Origin: Kamptonema sp. UHCC 0994
GTDB lineage: Bacteria; Cyanobacteriota; Cyanobacteriia; Cyanobacteriales; Microcoleaceae
Reading direction: 5' to 3'
DNA: 40,244 nt
Assembly (NCBI RefSeq): GCF_029167235.1
Contig: NZ_JARFTR010000157.1
Coordinates: 1 to 40,244, forward strand
A program made the position numbers and the translations under genes. This document shows positions 8,519 through 17,470 of the stretch, in pieces. The notes beneath the pieces are model-generated. The model worked only from the letters and a program-made list of their open reading frames with translations, ran no database searches and had not been told where the DNA came from. Position 1 is the stretch's first letter; the number at the start of each line of letters is the position of its first letter.

Positions 8519-9985
8519 ATGGACTGTCAAAAATTCATTCAGCAACTACCTGAATTATACAATAACTGGGGACAGGACTCACTACATCCAAGGTCTGACC
8601 GATTTCAGAAATTGAGTGAACAGGTTCCAGAAATATCTCCAACTAACCAGATTCAATCACAGATGAGTAAAGAAAATGTGATGCAGGTGTTAAATTTAGC
8701 AGTGGCTTGTTTGGAGGAGGAGGAAGTTTATTGTCAGGTTGGCTGTTTTCAAGGAGCGAGTTTAATCGCGGCTTTGCTGAATAATTCACAGCCAATAGCT
8801 TATGCGGTAGATGATTTTGCAGGATTAGATTCGCCACTTGAAAAATTAACTAAATTTGCCGACAATATATCTCAGTTTGGTTTAGAAGAACAAGTTATAT
8901 TTTGCGACCAAGATTTTGAAGATTTTTTTATTGAACTACAACAGGCCGCTCCAGAAATTAAAATTGGTGTATATTGTTATCAAGGTAGTAGCGATTACAG
9001 ATCGCAGTTATTAAGTCTTCTTTTGGCAAAACCGTTTTTCCCTGAAAAAGCTTTAATTGTTGTCAATCATAGCGGCGATTCGGTTCAGCAAGCAATTCTG
9101 GATTTTATTGCTACTACTCCCGAATGTCAATTATTATTAGAAGCTGGAATTTATTTACTAAGTTGGGATAGAAATCAACAAGATGTAGACACAAATATCT
9201 TAAAGCAAAAACGCAATAACTTTTTGATTCAATCCCTAAAAGGAGTCACGGAAGAAGCTGTCCTTTGGGAGAAAATTGACCTGAAGTGGCCTTTGCGTTC
9301 GGGGGTTATAGCAAAAATAGATTGTCCTGTAGAATGGGTGATTTATAATGATATTTTTGTAGATGGAGAGTACGATATTCCGATTAATAAAGCTCTTGAA
9401 TTAGCATCAAAGGAAAAATTTAATTTTTTAGATATTGGTGCTAATGTTGGCTTTTTTACTTTGAGATTAGCTGATATCATCCTCCGCAACCAAATTCCAC
9501 TAACATATTTACAAGGTACTTTAATAGAAGGAAGTCCGAGTGTTTACAGACAACTTACTTCTAGGATAAGTGAAATGCCGGCTTGTTTGGATGATAAGAT
9601 AGAAGTCGAACTCAAATTAGTTCACGGGTTGGTAGGAAATCGTCAAGGAAATGGTCAAATATTTGAAGGTTCCTTTCATGGGATGAATTCTATTTTTCCT
9701 GTTGGCCAATTTATTGGTACTGATGTGCCATATATAGATTTAACATCTTTATATAGTGAAAATCCTAATATTGATCTATTAAAATGTGATATTGAGGGTT
9801 CAGAGTTGTTATTTTTGGAGAATTATAAAGATTTATTAACAGGAGTGCGGTGTGCAGTGTTTGAGTTTCATCATAATTATTATGATCCCAAGCAATGCTT
9901 TGATATTTTGGCTGAAGTCGGCTTGATTAACCGCCAATTGCTACGAGATGAGAGTACATATTCAGTACATTTCTTCTGGAAGTAA
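8519..9985 (+). CDS. Two-module methyltransferase (class I SAM-like N-module + FkbM)
   Basis: 488 residues in two parts. Residues about 1-240 resemble a Methyltransf_24-like Rossmann fold, but the SAM loop reads Q73-V-G-C-F-Q-G where the acidic residue is expected, so this half may be non-catalytic. Residues about 255-488 form an FkbM-type O-methyltransferase with an intact SAM loop D305-I-G-A-N-V-G-F-F and the family motifs IDLLKCDIEGSE and CAVFEFHHNYYD. FkbM enzymes methylate hydroxyls of sugars or polyketides; here a glycan target is likely from the neighbours. The N-module is clearly homologous to that of the next gene (MDCQKFIQQLPELYNNWG against MDYQLFTQQLSNLYDNWG), pointing to a duplication with domain swapping. 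Start ATG 8519 is fixed by this similarity. Confidence 0.85.
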   Translation: MDCQKFIQQLPELYNNWGQDSLHPRSDRFQKLSEQVPEISPTNQIQSQMSKENVMQVLNLAVACLEEEEVYCQVGCFQGASLIAALLNNSQPIAYAVDDFAGLDSPLEKLTKFADNISQFGLEEQVIFCDQDFEDFFIELQQAAPEIKIGVYCYQGSSDYRSQLLSLLLAKPFFPEKALIVVNHSGDSVQQAILDFIATTPECQLLLEAGIYLLSWDRNQQDVDTNILKQKRNNFLIQSLKGVTEEAVLWEKIDLKWPLRSGVIAKIDCPVEWVIYNDIFVDGEYDIPINKALELASKEKFNFLDIGANVGFFTLRLADIILRNQIPLTYLQGTLIEGSPSVYRQLTSRISEMPACLDDKIEVELKLVHGLVGNRQGNGQIFEGSFHGMNSIFPVGQFIGTDVPYIDLTSLYSENPNIDLLKCDIEGSELLFLENYKDLLTGVRCAVFEFHHNYYDPKQCFDILAEVGLINRQLLRDESTYSVHFFWK

Positions 9986-9994
9986 GGAGTCTAA

Positions 9995-10085
9995 TAGGAC
10001 TTACGCACGATTACGTAACGCCGCCATCCTGGCGGTTCCTTTACCGCCTAGAAGGCGGCGTTACGGATGGTTTTGCGTAAGTCCT
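9995..10085. mobile_element. MITE-like element with terminal inverted repeats
   Basis: AGGACTTACGCA (9996-10007) and TGCGTAAGTCCT (10074-10085) are exact reverse complements. Inside, CGTAACGCCGCC and GGCGGCGTTACG form a second exact inverted pair around ATCCTGGCGG...CCGCC. GTCTAA stands at 9989-9994 and again at 10086-10091, a plausible 6-bp target duplication. It encodes nothing, so movement would need a transposase elsewhere. Confidence 0.75.
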
Positions 10086-10145
10086 GTCTAAGCAAAATGA
10101 AAAAATAAATATTTAGCTATTTCTTTAATATCTACTTTGTAAAAT

Positions 10146-13100
10146 ATGGACTATCAACTATTCACCCAACAATTATCAAATTTATACGACAACTGGGGAA
10201 CTCCACAAGTTTACCCTAAATCTTCCCAATTTCAACCAATAATCAATCAAGTTGAAACTACGACTACAGTTAATGTGATGCAGTTACTTAACTTGGCTGT
10301 AGAATTTATGCCAAGGGATGAAATTTACTGCGAAATTGGCACTTTCCAAGGCGGAAGTTTAATCGCGGCGATGCTAAATCATTCTGAACATACTGCCTAT
10401 ACTGTTGATAACTTCTTAGAATTTGATCCTTTTGCCGATAACTTTGATAACTTAGCTGAAAATCTCTCTAATTTTAATCTTACAGAACAAGTCCTATTTT
10501 GCCATCAAGATTTTGAGGAGTTTTTCTCAAACCTCCGAGAGATGCAATCAGCGGACAAAATTGGTGTATATTTTTATGATGCTTCCCAGGATTATCGTTC
10601 GCAATTTTTAGCTTTACTCTTAGCTAAACCTTTCTTAGCTGATGAAGCCATCATTATTTTAAATAATAGTAACTCTGCCGCCGCACGTCAAGCTAACTGG
10701 GATTTTATCGCCGCTAACCCTGAATCTCAACTATTGTTGGATTTCTCGACACCGGAATTAACTAACTCTTGGAATAGCTTACAAGTTCTTAGCTGGAATG
10801 TTCATCAAACTGAAAATTACGATTGGTCAACTTTTCACCAAGTCCGCAACTCAACTGTCATTCAATCAATTTATAAGTTGCAGTCAGATTCAAAAAGAGA
10901 AATCGCAGAAAATCTCTACAATCAGGCTTTAACACTATATCAAACAGGTAAACTTACCGAAGCTGAACAGAAATTCAAACAAGCTTTACGCTGGAATCAA
11001 AATCAAGTAGAAGCTTGGCATCATCTCGCTATACTCTATTATATGACAGAACGCTATCAAGATGCACGAAATATATTGCTCAAGTCTTTAGAAATTGATT
11101 CTTCTCAAGCTATCCAATATTACACCTTGGGTTTAGTATTTGAAAAATTGGGAGATTTTACCCAAGCTGTTTTAGCTTACCAAGAAGCAATTGCACTCAA
11201 TCCTAATTATATTGATGCTTACAATAACTTAGGGAATATTCTATTTCAAGTCGGCCGCCTGAGTCAAGCTGAATCCATCTATCGTCAAGCAATAGCAGTT
11301 AATCCAGAACATTATGGCAGTTATCTAAATCTGGCAAATATACTATTAGCACAACAACAGATAGATGAAGCTGTAATAGCTTACGAAAAATCTCTACAAT
11401 TAAAACCAAATGATGCTAAAATTGTCGCTGCTTTAGAATTTGTCCGCAATCTAAAAAGTGACGAAAATCAAACCGCACTTTATTTCGGAAATGATTGCTA
11501 TCAGCGCGGTGAATATCAAGGCGCAATTACCTACTATCACAAATTCTTAGCCAATCAAGCAGGTAATTTAGAATTATATTTTGCCTTGGCTGAATGTCAC
11601 CAAAAACTCGAACAATATCCAGAGGCTATCCAAGTTTACCGCAACGCTATTGACATCTATCCAAAGGTAGCAAATCTTTACCGGAACTTAATCTCAGCTT
11701 TGATAGAATCTGGGGAAACTAAAAAAGCAATTACAATTGCCAATCACGCCGCCAGTTTATTTCCTGATGATTGGTATTTTCACCCAGGAGAGTTGTTGAT
11801 TCTCCCTGTTATCTACGAAAATTTAGAGGAAATTGCAACTTACCGAAATCGGTTTAATCAAGGGATACAGCAATTAATTCAACAAACCAATCTTAACACA
11901 GAATTAGGTACGCAAAAAGCTTTAGCATTAATTAGCCAACGCACTAACTTTTTCTTAGCTTATCAAGGTGAAAATGACTTAGATATCCAGCAAAAATATG
12001 GTGAATATGCACACCGTGTCATGGCCGCCAATTATCCCCAATTAGTTAAACCTTTACCCGTCCCTCCCCTTAGTAAAACTGGAAAAATTCGCATCGGTTA
12101 TATCTCTGGTTGTCTTTGGGGTCACACGGTTGGCAAACTTAGCTTAGGCTGGTTAAGACATCATAATAGTAGCGAATTTGAAATTTATTGCTATCAAATT
12201 AACGAAACCCAAGACCAACTTACTCAGCAATTCCGCAAATATAGTCACACTTTCCATTATATCCCAGGAAATTTAGAATTAATCTGCCAACAAATCCTAA
12301 TTGACCAGTTGCACCTACTGGTTTTTATCGACCTTGGACTCCAAGCACTTATGACTCAACTTGCTGCCTTACGACTAGCTCCAATTCAGTGTACAACATG
12401 GGCGCATCCAGTGACATCAGGACTGCCAACAGTCGATTATTTCCTCTCCAGTGACTTAATGGAACCCGAAAACGCCACAGAACATTATTCAGAGAAATTA
12501 ATCCGCTTGCCCAATATTGGCATTTCCTACATCAAACCAACTATTCCTATTCTAGAGCAAACTCGCTCTGATTTTAACTTGCGGGATGAGGCCGTTGTCT
12601 ATCTTTGTTGCCAGACTCTTTGTAAGTACCTCCCTCAACACGATCGCATCTTTGCTGAAATTGCACAACAAGTTCCCCAAGCTCAATTTGTCTTCATTTC
12701 TCGCCCGAATGCTGAGATTGGGAAGCAATTTCAATGCCGTCTCCAACAAGCTTTTACTCAGTATGGTTTAAATAGCAAAGACTTCTGCGTGATTTTACCT
12801 AGACTAGCTCAGAGAGCTTATTGGAATCTTTATATTTTATCAGATATTTTTCTAGATACATTTAGCTGGTCGGGTGGTCATACAACCTTAGATGCGATCG
12901 CCTGCAATTTACCTATTGTCACCTGTCCGGGTAAATTAATGCGCGGCCGCCATTCTTATGCTATTTTAAAAATGCTAGGCATGACAGAAACCATTGCTAA
13001 AAATGAAGTAGAATATGTCAAAATTGCCGTCAGGCTAGGAATTGAGGCACAATGGAGGAATAGTATCGCAGAGCGACTGATGCAGAGTCATCCTTATCTC

Positions 13101-13196
13101 TACGATGACAAAAATTGTGTAGCAGCTCTTGAAGCTTTTTATCAGCGTGCAGTACAGGAAGCTCAATTAGCAACTTCCGATATTTCATCTGGTTAA
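10146..13196 (+). CDS. Methyltransferase-like module + TPR + GT41 (SPINDLY/OGT-like) protein
   Basis: A 1016-residue protein. Residues 1-235: Rossmann module with E63-I-G-T-F-Q-G-G-S, a better SAM loop than in its upstream paralogue. Residues about 255-560: at least eight TPR units (for example AWHHLAILYYMTERYQDARN and AYNNLGNILFQVGRLSQAES). Residues about 600-1005: a GT41 domain with HPVTSGLPTVDYFLSSD, FSWSGGHTTLDAIACNLPIVT and RGRHSYAILKMLG, which are the UDP-sugar-binding features of O-GlcNAc transferases and SPINDLY. It probably transfers a sugar to protein Ser/Thr; donor (GlcNAc, fucose or other) is open. Fusion of a methyltransferase-like module to this architecture is the unusual part. 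Cytoplasmic; no signal peptide. Confidence 0.88.
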   Translation: MDYQLFTQQLSNLYDNWGTPQVYPKSSQFQPIINQVETTTTVNVMQLLNLAVEFMPRDEIYCEIGTFQGGSLIAAMLNHSEHTAYTVDNFLEFDPFADNFDNLAENLSNFNLTEQVLFCHQDFEEFFSNLREMQSADKIGVYFYDASQDYRSQFLALLLAKPFLADEAIIILNNSNSAAARQANWDFIAANPESQLLLDFSTPELTNSWNSLQVLSWNVHQTENYDWSTFHQVRNSTVIQSIYKLQSDSKREIAENLYNQALTLYQTGKLTEAEQKFKQALRWNQNQVEAWHHLAILYYMTERYQDARNILLKSLEIDSSQAIQYYTLGLVFEKLGDFTQAVLAYQEAIALNPNYIDAYNNLGNILFQVGRLSQAESIYRQAIAVNPEHYGSYLNLANILLAQQQIDEAVIAYEKSLQLKPNDAKIVAALEFVRNLKSDENQTALYFGNDCYQRGEYQGAITYYHKFLANQAGNLELYFALAECHQKLEQYPEAIQVYRNAIDIYPKVANLYRNLISALIESGETKKAITIANHAASLFPDDWYFHPGELLILPVIYENLEEIATYRNRFNQGIQQLIQQTNLNTELGTQKALALISQRTNFFLAYQGENDLDIQQKYGEYAHRVMAANYPQLVKPLPVPPLSKTGKIRIGYISGCLWGHTVGKLSLGWLRHHNSSEFEIYCYQINETQDQLTQQFRKYSHTFHYIPGNLELICQQILIDQLHLLVFIDLGLQALMTQLAALRLAPIQCTTWAHPVTSGLPTVDYFLSSDLMEPENATEHYSEKLIRLPNIGISYIKPTIPILEQTRSDFNLRDEAVVYLCCQTLCKYLPQHDRIFAEIAQQVPQAQFVFISRPNAEIGKQFQCRLQQAFTQYGLNSKDFCVILPRLAQRAYWNLYILSDIFLDTFSWSGGHTTLDAIACNLPIVTCPGKLMRGRHSYAILKMLGMTETIAKNEVEYVKIAVRLGIEAQWRNSIAERLMQSHPYLYDDKNCVAALEAFYQRAVQEAQLATSDISSG

Positions 13197-13198
13197 AG

Positions 13199-13971
13199 CA
13201 ACATTCTACTAGCAAAACGCTGATGAGCATAAAAAGCTCCATTCATGCGATCGCTCCTATTGCTCAAATGAGAATGTGACGTTAGAAACTTAACGTGACT
13301 TAACATTAGAATCCCCCCCAAATTCTTAAATTTGAGCTAACTTAACACTATCAACCCCTGTTGCATTATCAAAGTCGCAACGCTTCACTTGGGGTAAATT
13401 TCGGCATCCAGTTCAGAGTTGCCGACTCGCAACCACAGCTAACAGTTCGATCGAATCGTAAATCGCGTATGAGTCAATTCAGGGAGACAGGGTAAAAATG
13501 GGTGCATTAATACTGCAACGCAAAGTAAAAATTACAGCAAGCAGGCAACTGTCCGCTAGTGGTTCAACTAAATTTACCGCAGCAGTTCCCGGAAATATTA
13601 AACAACCGGCAATGCTCATCCGATTTTGGGGATAGTTCAAGAACACAGCTTGAACAACATATTGTCTCTAAAGCCAACTACTCCGAAAGTAGACCTTCCA
13701 CAGCAGCTTTTACTTTCATATCTGGCAAACAGCGTGCATTTTTTGTGAGAAAGGCTACAATCGGAAAGGTCTTGGCAAGATCCGAGAAAAACCCTTGACG
13801 CTTTTACCCAACAATGTTGAGGTGTAAGCGATATATTTTTCTGTCATCATCAAGTAAGCAGAAAAATACGACTAAAATTGAGGGGTTAAACCCTCACTAA
13901 TCTGTCTAGACATAGACAGACAATGTTCACTACTTATTAATTCTTCGATTCAGGAGCATGAGGAACGCGGC
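13199..13971. other. Long leader/spacer upstream of sigA
   Basis: About 770 bases without a convincing gene. An open frame at 13559-13798 (79 codons) has no recognisable motif and an unremarkable composition, so I do not call it. TTGACG at 13795-13800 and TAAAAT at 13873-13878 are isolated promoter-like hexamers that do not pair at a normal spacing. A long multi-promoter leader is usual for cyanobacterial sigA. Confidence 0.5.
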
Positions 13972-15147
13972 ATGATCCAGACTAATAACGTACTCGAAAC
14001 CAAAATTCAACCTGAGATTGAAACTATCGAGTTACTTGCGAACGCCCGAGGCGTTCTGCCTGAGAGTGAAATAGAACTCTTCATCGACGACGAAGGAGAC
14101 GATCGCGAAGACTTTTTAGATGCTCAGCCTGAAGAGGACAACGCTAAGTCTGGCAGCAAAGTTGCTAAAGCCCGTCGTCGGGCTCAGGCGAAAAAAAAGC
14201 ACTATACTGAAGACTCAATTCGCCTTTATCTGCAAGAAATTGGTCGGATTAGACTATTACGAGCAGACGAAGAAATTGAACTCGCCCGCAAAATTGCTGA
14301 CTTGCTCGAACTAGAACGAATTCGAGAGCAACTTTGCGAAGAGTTAGAGCGAGATCCCAAAGATAATGAATGGGCTAATGCTGTAGGTATGCCCCTGCCA
14401 GCGTTTCGTCATCGGTTGCATTTAGGGCGGCGGGCAAAAGATAAAATGGTGCAGTCAAACCTGCGTTTGGTTGTGTCGATTGCCAAGAAATACATGAACC
14501 GGGGACTCTCTTTCCAAGATTTAATTCAGGAAGGTAGTCTGGGCTTAATTAGGGCCGCTGAGAAGTTTGACCACGAAAAAGGTTATAAATTCTCAACCTA
14601 TGCAACTTGGTGGATTCGCCAAGCAATTACTAGAGCGATCGCAGACCAATCTCGCACAATTCGCCTGCCCGTTCACCTTTACGAAACCATCTCCCGGATC
14701 AAGAAAACTACTAAACTCCTCTCTCAAGAAATGGGTCGTAAACCCACAGAGGAAGAAATCGCTACTCGCATGGAAATGACCATCGAAAAATTGCGATTTA
14801 TTGCTAAATCCGCACAATTGCCCATTTCCTTAGAAACTCCCATTGGCAAAGAAGAAGATTCGCGCTTAGGAGACTTCATTGAATCTGACGGCGAAACTCC
14901 TGAAGATCAAGTTTCTAAGAATCTTTTGCGGGAAGATTTAGAAAGTGTTTTAGACACTTTAAGCCCCCGCGAACGGGATGTTTTACGACTCAGATATGGC
15001 TTAGATGACGGGCGAATGAAAACGTTAGAGGAAATTGGTCAAATTTTCAACGTCACTCGCGAACGGATTCGGCAAATCGAAGCCAAAGCATTGCGTAAGT
15101 TACGCCATCCTAACCGGAATAGCATCCTCAAAGAATATATCCGGTAA
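13972..15147 (+). CDS. sigA: RNA polymerase principal sigma factor SigA (group 1)
   Basis: 391 residues. An acidic N-terminus is followed by region 1.2 ([19 protein letters not shown]), region 2 with the -10-reading helix ([20 protein letters not shown]), region 3 and region 4 with the -35-reading helix-turn-helix ([30 protein letters not shown]). The sequence after residue 75 is nearly that of other cyanobacterial SigA proteins, which separates it from the group 2 sigmas. It directs housekeeping transcription. ATG at 13972 is preceded by GAGGAA. The gene stands alone and is followed by a strong hairpin terminator. The symbol rpoD is a synonym. Confidence 0.95.
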   Translation: MIQTNNVLETKIQPEIETIELLANARGVLPESEIELFIDDEGDDREDFLDAQPEEDNAKSGSKVAKARRRAQAKKKHYTEDSIRLYLQEIGRIRLLRADEEIELARKIADLLELERIREQLCEELERDPKDNEWANAVGMPLPAFRHRLHLGRRAKDKMVQSNLRLVVSIAKKYMNRGLSFQDLIQEGSLGLIRAAEKFDHEKGYKFSTYATWWIRQAITRAIADQSRTIRLPVHLYETISRIKKTTKLLSQEMGRKPTEEEIATRMEMTIEKLRFIAKSAQLPISLETPIGKEEDSRLGDFIESDGETPEDQVSKNLLREDLESVLDTLSPRERDVLRLRYGLDDGRMKTLEEIGQIFNVTRERIRQIEAKALRKLRHPNRNSILKEYIR

Positions 15148-15184
15148 TATTGCCTTCAAGCATCCTCCTATAGGGTGATAGCTG

Positions 15185-15209
15185 GTGGAGCGAGAAATGC
15201 TCGCTCTAC
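15185..15209. repeat. Hairpin after sigA
   Basis: GTGGAGCGAG and CTCGCTCTAC pair as a 10-bp stem with one G-T pair and a 5-base loop (AAATG). No T-run follows; it may aid termination or protect the 3' end. Confidence 0.5.
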
Positions 15210-15231
15210 TATCTATCAATTTACTCAAAAA

Positions 15232-15265
15232 TTTGGGAGTCCCCAAAGGAACTCCCAAACTTTTT
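15232..15265. terminator. Two-way intrinsic terminator between sigA and hli
   Basis: TTTGGGAGT (15232-15240) pairs with ACTCCCAAA (15251-15259). On the plus strand the stem is followed by CTTTTT; on the minus strand it is followed directly by TTTTTGAG. It therefore suits both sigA, ending at 15147, and the convergent hli gene, ending at 15303. Confidence 0.8.
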
Positions 15266-15302
15266 GATGTCTAAAATATTGCAAAATATTGCTAGTCGGA
15301 GA

Positions 15303-15455
15303 TTACATTAATCCCCAGAAGTGGAGTACGCCTTGGCCAGAAACCAATTCGATAATTAAAGCACTAGCGAAACCGAGCATTGCCAAGCGACCATTCCAGT
15401 TTTCAGCTCCCTCAGTGAAGCCCCAAGCCCAAATGTTGCGTTTTTCGTCTTGCAT
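15303..15455 (-). CDS. High-light-inducible protein (Hlip/Scp), 50 residues
   Basis: Read from the minus strand: starts [20 protein letters not shown], then [15 protein letters not shown] and ends HFWGLM. It has the one-helix chlorophyll-binding signature E18-x-x-N21-G-R23-x-A-M26 of the LHC/ELIP superfamily in a single membrane span (about 19-40). Hlips bind chlorophyll and carotenoid in the thylakoid, protect photosystem II assembly intermediates and chlorophyll synthesis, and rise under high light and other stress. GGAG lies 8 bases before the ATG at 15455, supporting the start. It is shorter than most Hlips (about 55-70 residues), but the core is complete. Convergent with sigA. Confidence 0.9.
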   Translation of the reverse strand: MQDEKRNIWAWGFTEGAENWNGRLAMLGFASALIIELVSGQGVLHFWGLM

Positions 15456-15531
15456 GGTGCGAACTCCGTGAATTAACTTTTATCAACTTATATAAATTAA
15501 TGTAACAGGTTATTGAAAAAAATGCAACTAT

Positions 15532-15620
15532 GGCTAGGGGAAGAGGGGCTAGGGGCTAGGGAAGAGGGAAAGAGGGGCTAGGGGCTAGGGGCTAGGGGCT
15601 AGGGAAGAGGGGAAGAGGAA
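15532..15620. repeat. Heptamer short tandem repeat (GGGGCTA)
   Basis: Reiterated GGGGCTA mixed with GGGAAGAG units, between the Hlip start and the end of the ABC ATPase gene. Period 7 is typical of cyanobacterial STRRs. Confidence 0.8.
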
Positions 15621-15681
15621 TCAATTGAAAACCACTTTATTTTGATGAGGTATTAAATATTATTTTTTGGTAGCGATCGCC

Positions 15682-17091
15682 CTACTTACAAAAAATAGCT
15701 AAACCAGTTTCGGGGTCAAAGAGATGAATCTTATCAGGTGCGATCGCCAGCCAAAGCTTTTCCCCAAGACTAACCGCACGTTCAGACCCAATTCGTACCT
15801 GTAGCCGGATTTCCCTAGCCTCCGCTAAACAAACCCATAAATAGGTTTCATGGCCCAAAGCCTCAATAATTTCTACTTCCACCAACAGATTTTTTGTAGC
15901 AGGAGGACTAATACTCAAATGTTCTGGCCGAATACCCAAAATTAGCGATCGCCCGTCATAATTTTGTAACGGCGAAGCCCCCGCCGCCCTCGCCCGTGCC
16001 CAAATCTCAGGTAAAGTGAAGCGGAATTGCGAATGAGAAATCAGCAACGGAGCCGTAAACTGCACGGGTAGAAAATTCATCGGCGGCGAACCAATAAATT
16101 GAGCAACAAATAAGTTAGCAGGTTGATTGTAAAGTTCCAGAGGTTTCGCCACCTGTTGAATCTGACCTTGATTCATCACCGCAATGCGATCGCCCATCGT
16201 CATCGCCTCAATTTGGTCATGGGTGACATAAATAGTCGTAGTCCCTAATTGCCGCTGCAACTGCACAATTTGCGCCCTAGTTTCCGCCCTTAATTTCGCA
16301 TCTAAATTAGATAGCGGTTCATCCATTAAAAAGACTTGAGGATTTCGAGCCATAGCCCTACCCAAAGCCACCCGCTGCTTTTGACCACCTGAAAGTTGCT
16401 TCGGCAAACGATGTAAAAGAGACTCAATTTGCAACAGTTGAGCAACAGTCCGCACCCGCTCATCTACAGCTTTTTCCTGCTCAGACCAATAGCGCAAACC
16501 TTTAGGCAAATTCCGCGTCGCTGCCGTTAACAACTCCTCAAACAAAGGATGAAGCTGCAATGAAGAAGAATTAACTACATTGCCATTAGTAGTATTTTCG
16601 AGGTTACGATCGCCAATAATCCCCTCTTCCCTCTTCCCTCTTCCTTCTTCCTTCTTCCTTCTTCCTTCTTCGCCCTTCCCCCGCCGCAAGCCAAAAGCCA
16701 AATTATCATAAACAGTCAAGTGGGGATAGAGAGCGTAATTTTGAAACACCATAGCGATATCGCGATCCTTGGGAGGTAGATCGTTAACTAAGCGATCGCC
16801 CACCCAAATATTCCCACCAGTTAGAGATTCTAAACCAGCAATTGACCGCAATAGCGTACTTTTTCCACATCCCGAAGGCCCCACCAAAACCATAAATTCG
16901 CCATCTTGCACCGACAAGTTAATGCGACGTAAAACTGTGTGGCTAGAAGTATGAATATTACTATCAACTTTATTAGGAGAAGATGATTTGTCAGAATTGG
17001 ATAATAGGTTTTCATCCTTAATTCTTGTCTCTTCATCCTTGCGAAGAGTCTGAAAGCTTTTGTAAACATTTTCTATAATAACCTTTGCCAT
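15682..17091 (-). CDS. ABC transporter ATP-binding protein, MalK/UgpC type, with inserts
   Basis: The 469-residue ATPase belongs to the sugar/polyol importer class. Walker A G71-PSGCGKST, Q-loop VFQNYA (Q117 in the F-Q pair), signature LSGGQ 233-237, Walker B VFLMDEP about 254-259 and the H-loop THDQ are all intact. The C-terminal third is a TOBE/OB regulatory domain (LILGIRPEHLSI). Usual length is about 360-370: roughly 35 extra residues sit at 17-52 and about 70 at 138-207. The second insert begins with a Lys/Glu/Gly/Arg run encoded by a CTTCC-type tandem repeat (16619-16681). It lies between the Q-loop and the signature, in the helical subdomain. No permease or binding-protein gene is nearby, so it may serve several importers. 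ATG 17091 directly follows a repeat leader. Confidence 0.9.
   Translation of the reverse strand: MAKVIIENVYKSFQTLRKDEETRIKDENLLSNSDKSSSPNKVDSNIHTSSHTVLRRINLSVQDGEFMVLVGPSGCGKSTLLRSIAGLESLTGGNIWVGDRLVNDLPPKDRDIAMVFQNYALYPHLTVYDNLAFGLRRGKGEEGRRKKEEGRGKREEGIIGDRNLENTTNGNVVNSSSLQLHPLFEELLTAATRNLPKGLRYWSEQEKAVDERVRTVAQLLQIESLLHRLPKQLSGGQKQRVALGRAMARNPQVFLMDEPLSNLDAKLRAETRAQIVQLQRQLGTTTIYVTHDQIEAMTMGDRIAVMNQGQIQQVAKPLELYNQPANLFVAQFIGSPPMNFLPVQFTAPLLISHSQFRFTLPEIWARARAAGASPLQNYDGRSLILGIRPEHLSISPPATKNLLVEVEIIEALGHETYLWVCLAEAREIRLQVRIGSERAVSLGEKLWLAIAPDKIHLFDPETGLAIFCK
16619..16681. repeat. Heptamer-type repeat inside a coding region
   Basis: Reiterated CTTCCCT then CTTCCTT units read in frame as Gly-Lys-Glu-Arg-rich residues 138-158 of the ABC ATPase. 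Confidence 0.8.
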
Positions 17092-17279
17092 AATTGTTAG
17101 TTGTTAATTATTGATCATTGATTTTTTGTGTGTACAAGTCCTATTAGTATAAATCCTGTTTGTGTTAATTTCGTCCATCAAACTAACCTAATGTTGCTAC
17201 AAGTTGATCTATAGCTAGGGGCTAGAGTTTAGGGAAGAAAGGAATAGCATCAATGGTTGGGGGGAACTTAGAACCTCCT

Positions 17280-17300
17280 AACCACCTTGGCGGTTGCTAT
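17280..17300. repeat. Short palindromic repeat, AACCACCTTGGCGGTTGCTAT
   Basis: Same family as 22229-22249 (inverted) and 23860-23879. Each has AACC-n-GGTT self-complementarity and ends GGTTGC(T/C)AT. Confidence 0.55.
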
Positions 17301-17326
17301 AAGTCCTGAGTTAGCTTTAGTCCTGA

Positions 17327-17403
17327 TGTCATTACGAGCGTAGCGAAGTAATCTCAAAACTTAGCGATTGCTTCGGGATTGCTTCGCGGAGCTCGCAATG
17401 ACA
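17327..17403. repeat. Small TGTCATT/AATGACA inverted-repeat element
   Basis: Starts TGTCATTACGAGC and ends GCTCGCAATGACA, which are reverse complements but for one base, around GCGAAG/CTTCGC-rich internal sequence. It is a short relative of the expanded element at 21868-22181. Confidence 0.7.
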
Positions 17404-17470
17404 GTTGACAGTTAACAGTTAACAGTTAACAGTTAACAAATAACAAATAACAGTTAACAGTTAACAAATA
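17399..17470. repeat. AGTTAAC heptamer array overlapping a stop codon
   Basis: Repeated AGTTAAC with two AAATAAC variants. The array runs into the GyrA/ParC-family gene and provides its last codons and TAA stop. Confidence 0.8.

Larger units (their letters stand above)
17092..17460. other. Repeat-filled spacer between ABC ATPase and GyrA/ParC gene
   Basis: Contains an A/C-rich heptamer leader at the ATPase start, a single GGGGCTA-type remnant (about 17215-17230), the ATAGCAACCGCC-type palindrome (17280-17300), the small TGTCATT element (17327-17403) and an AGTTAAC array. No gene seen. Confidence 0.6.

Noticed and set aside
13559-13798. 79-codon open frame upstream of sigA
   Set aside because: No recognisable motif, no Shine-Dalgarno, and it lies in what is probably the sigA promoter/leader region.
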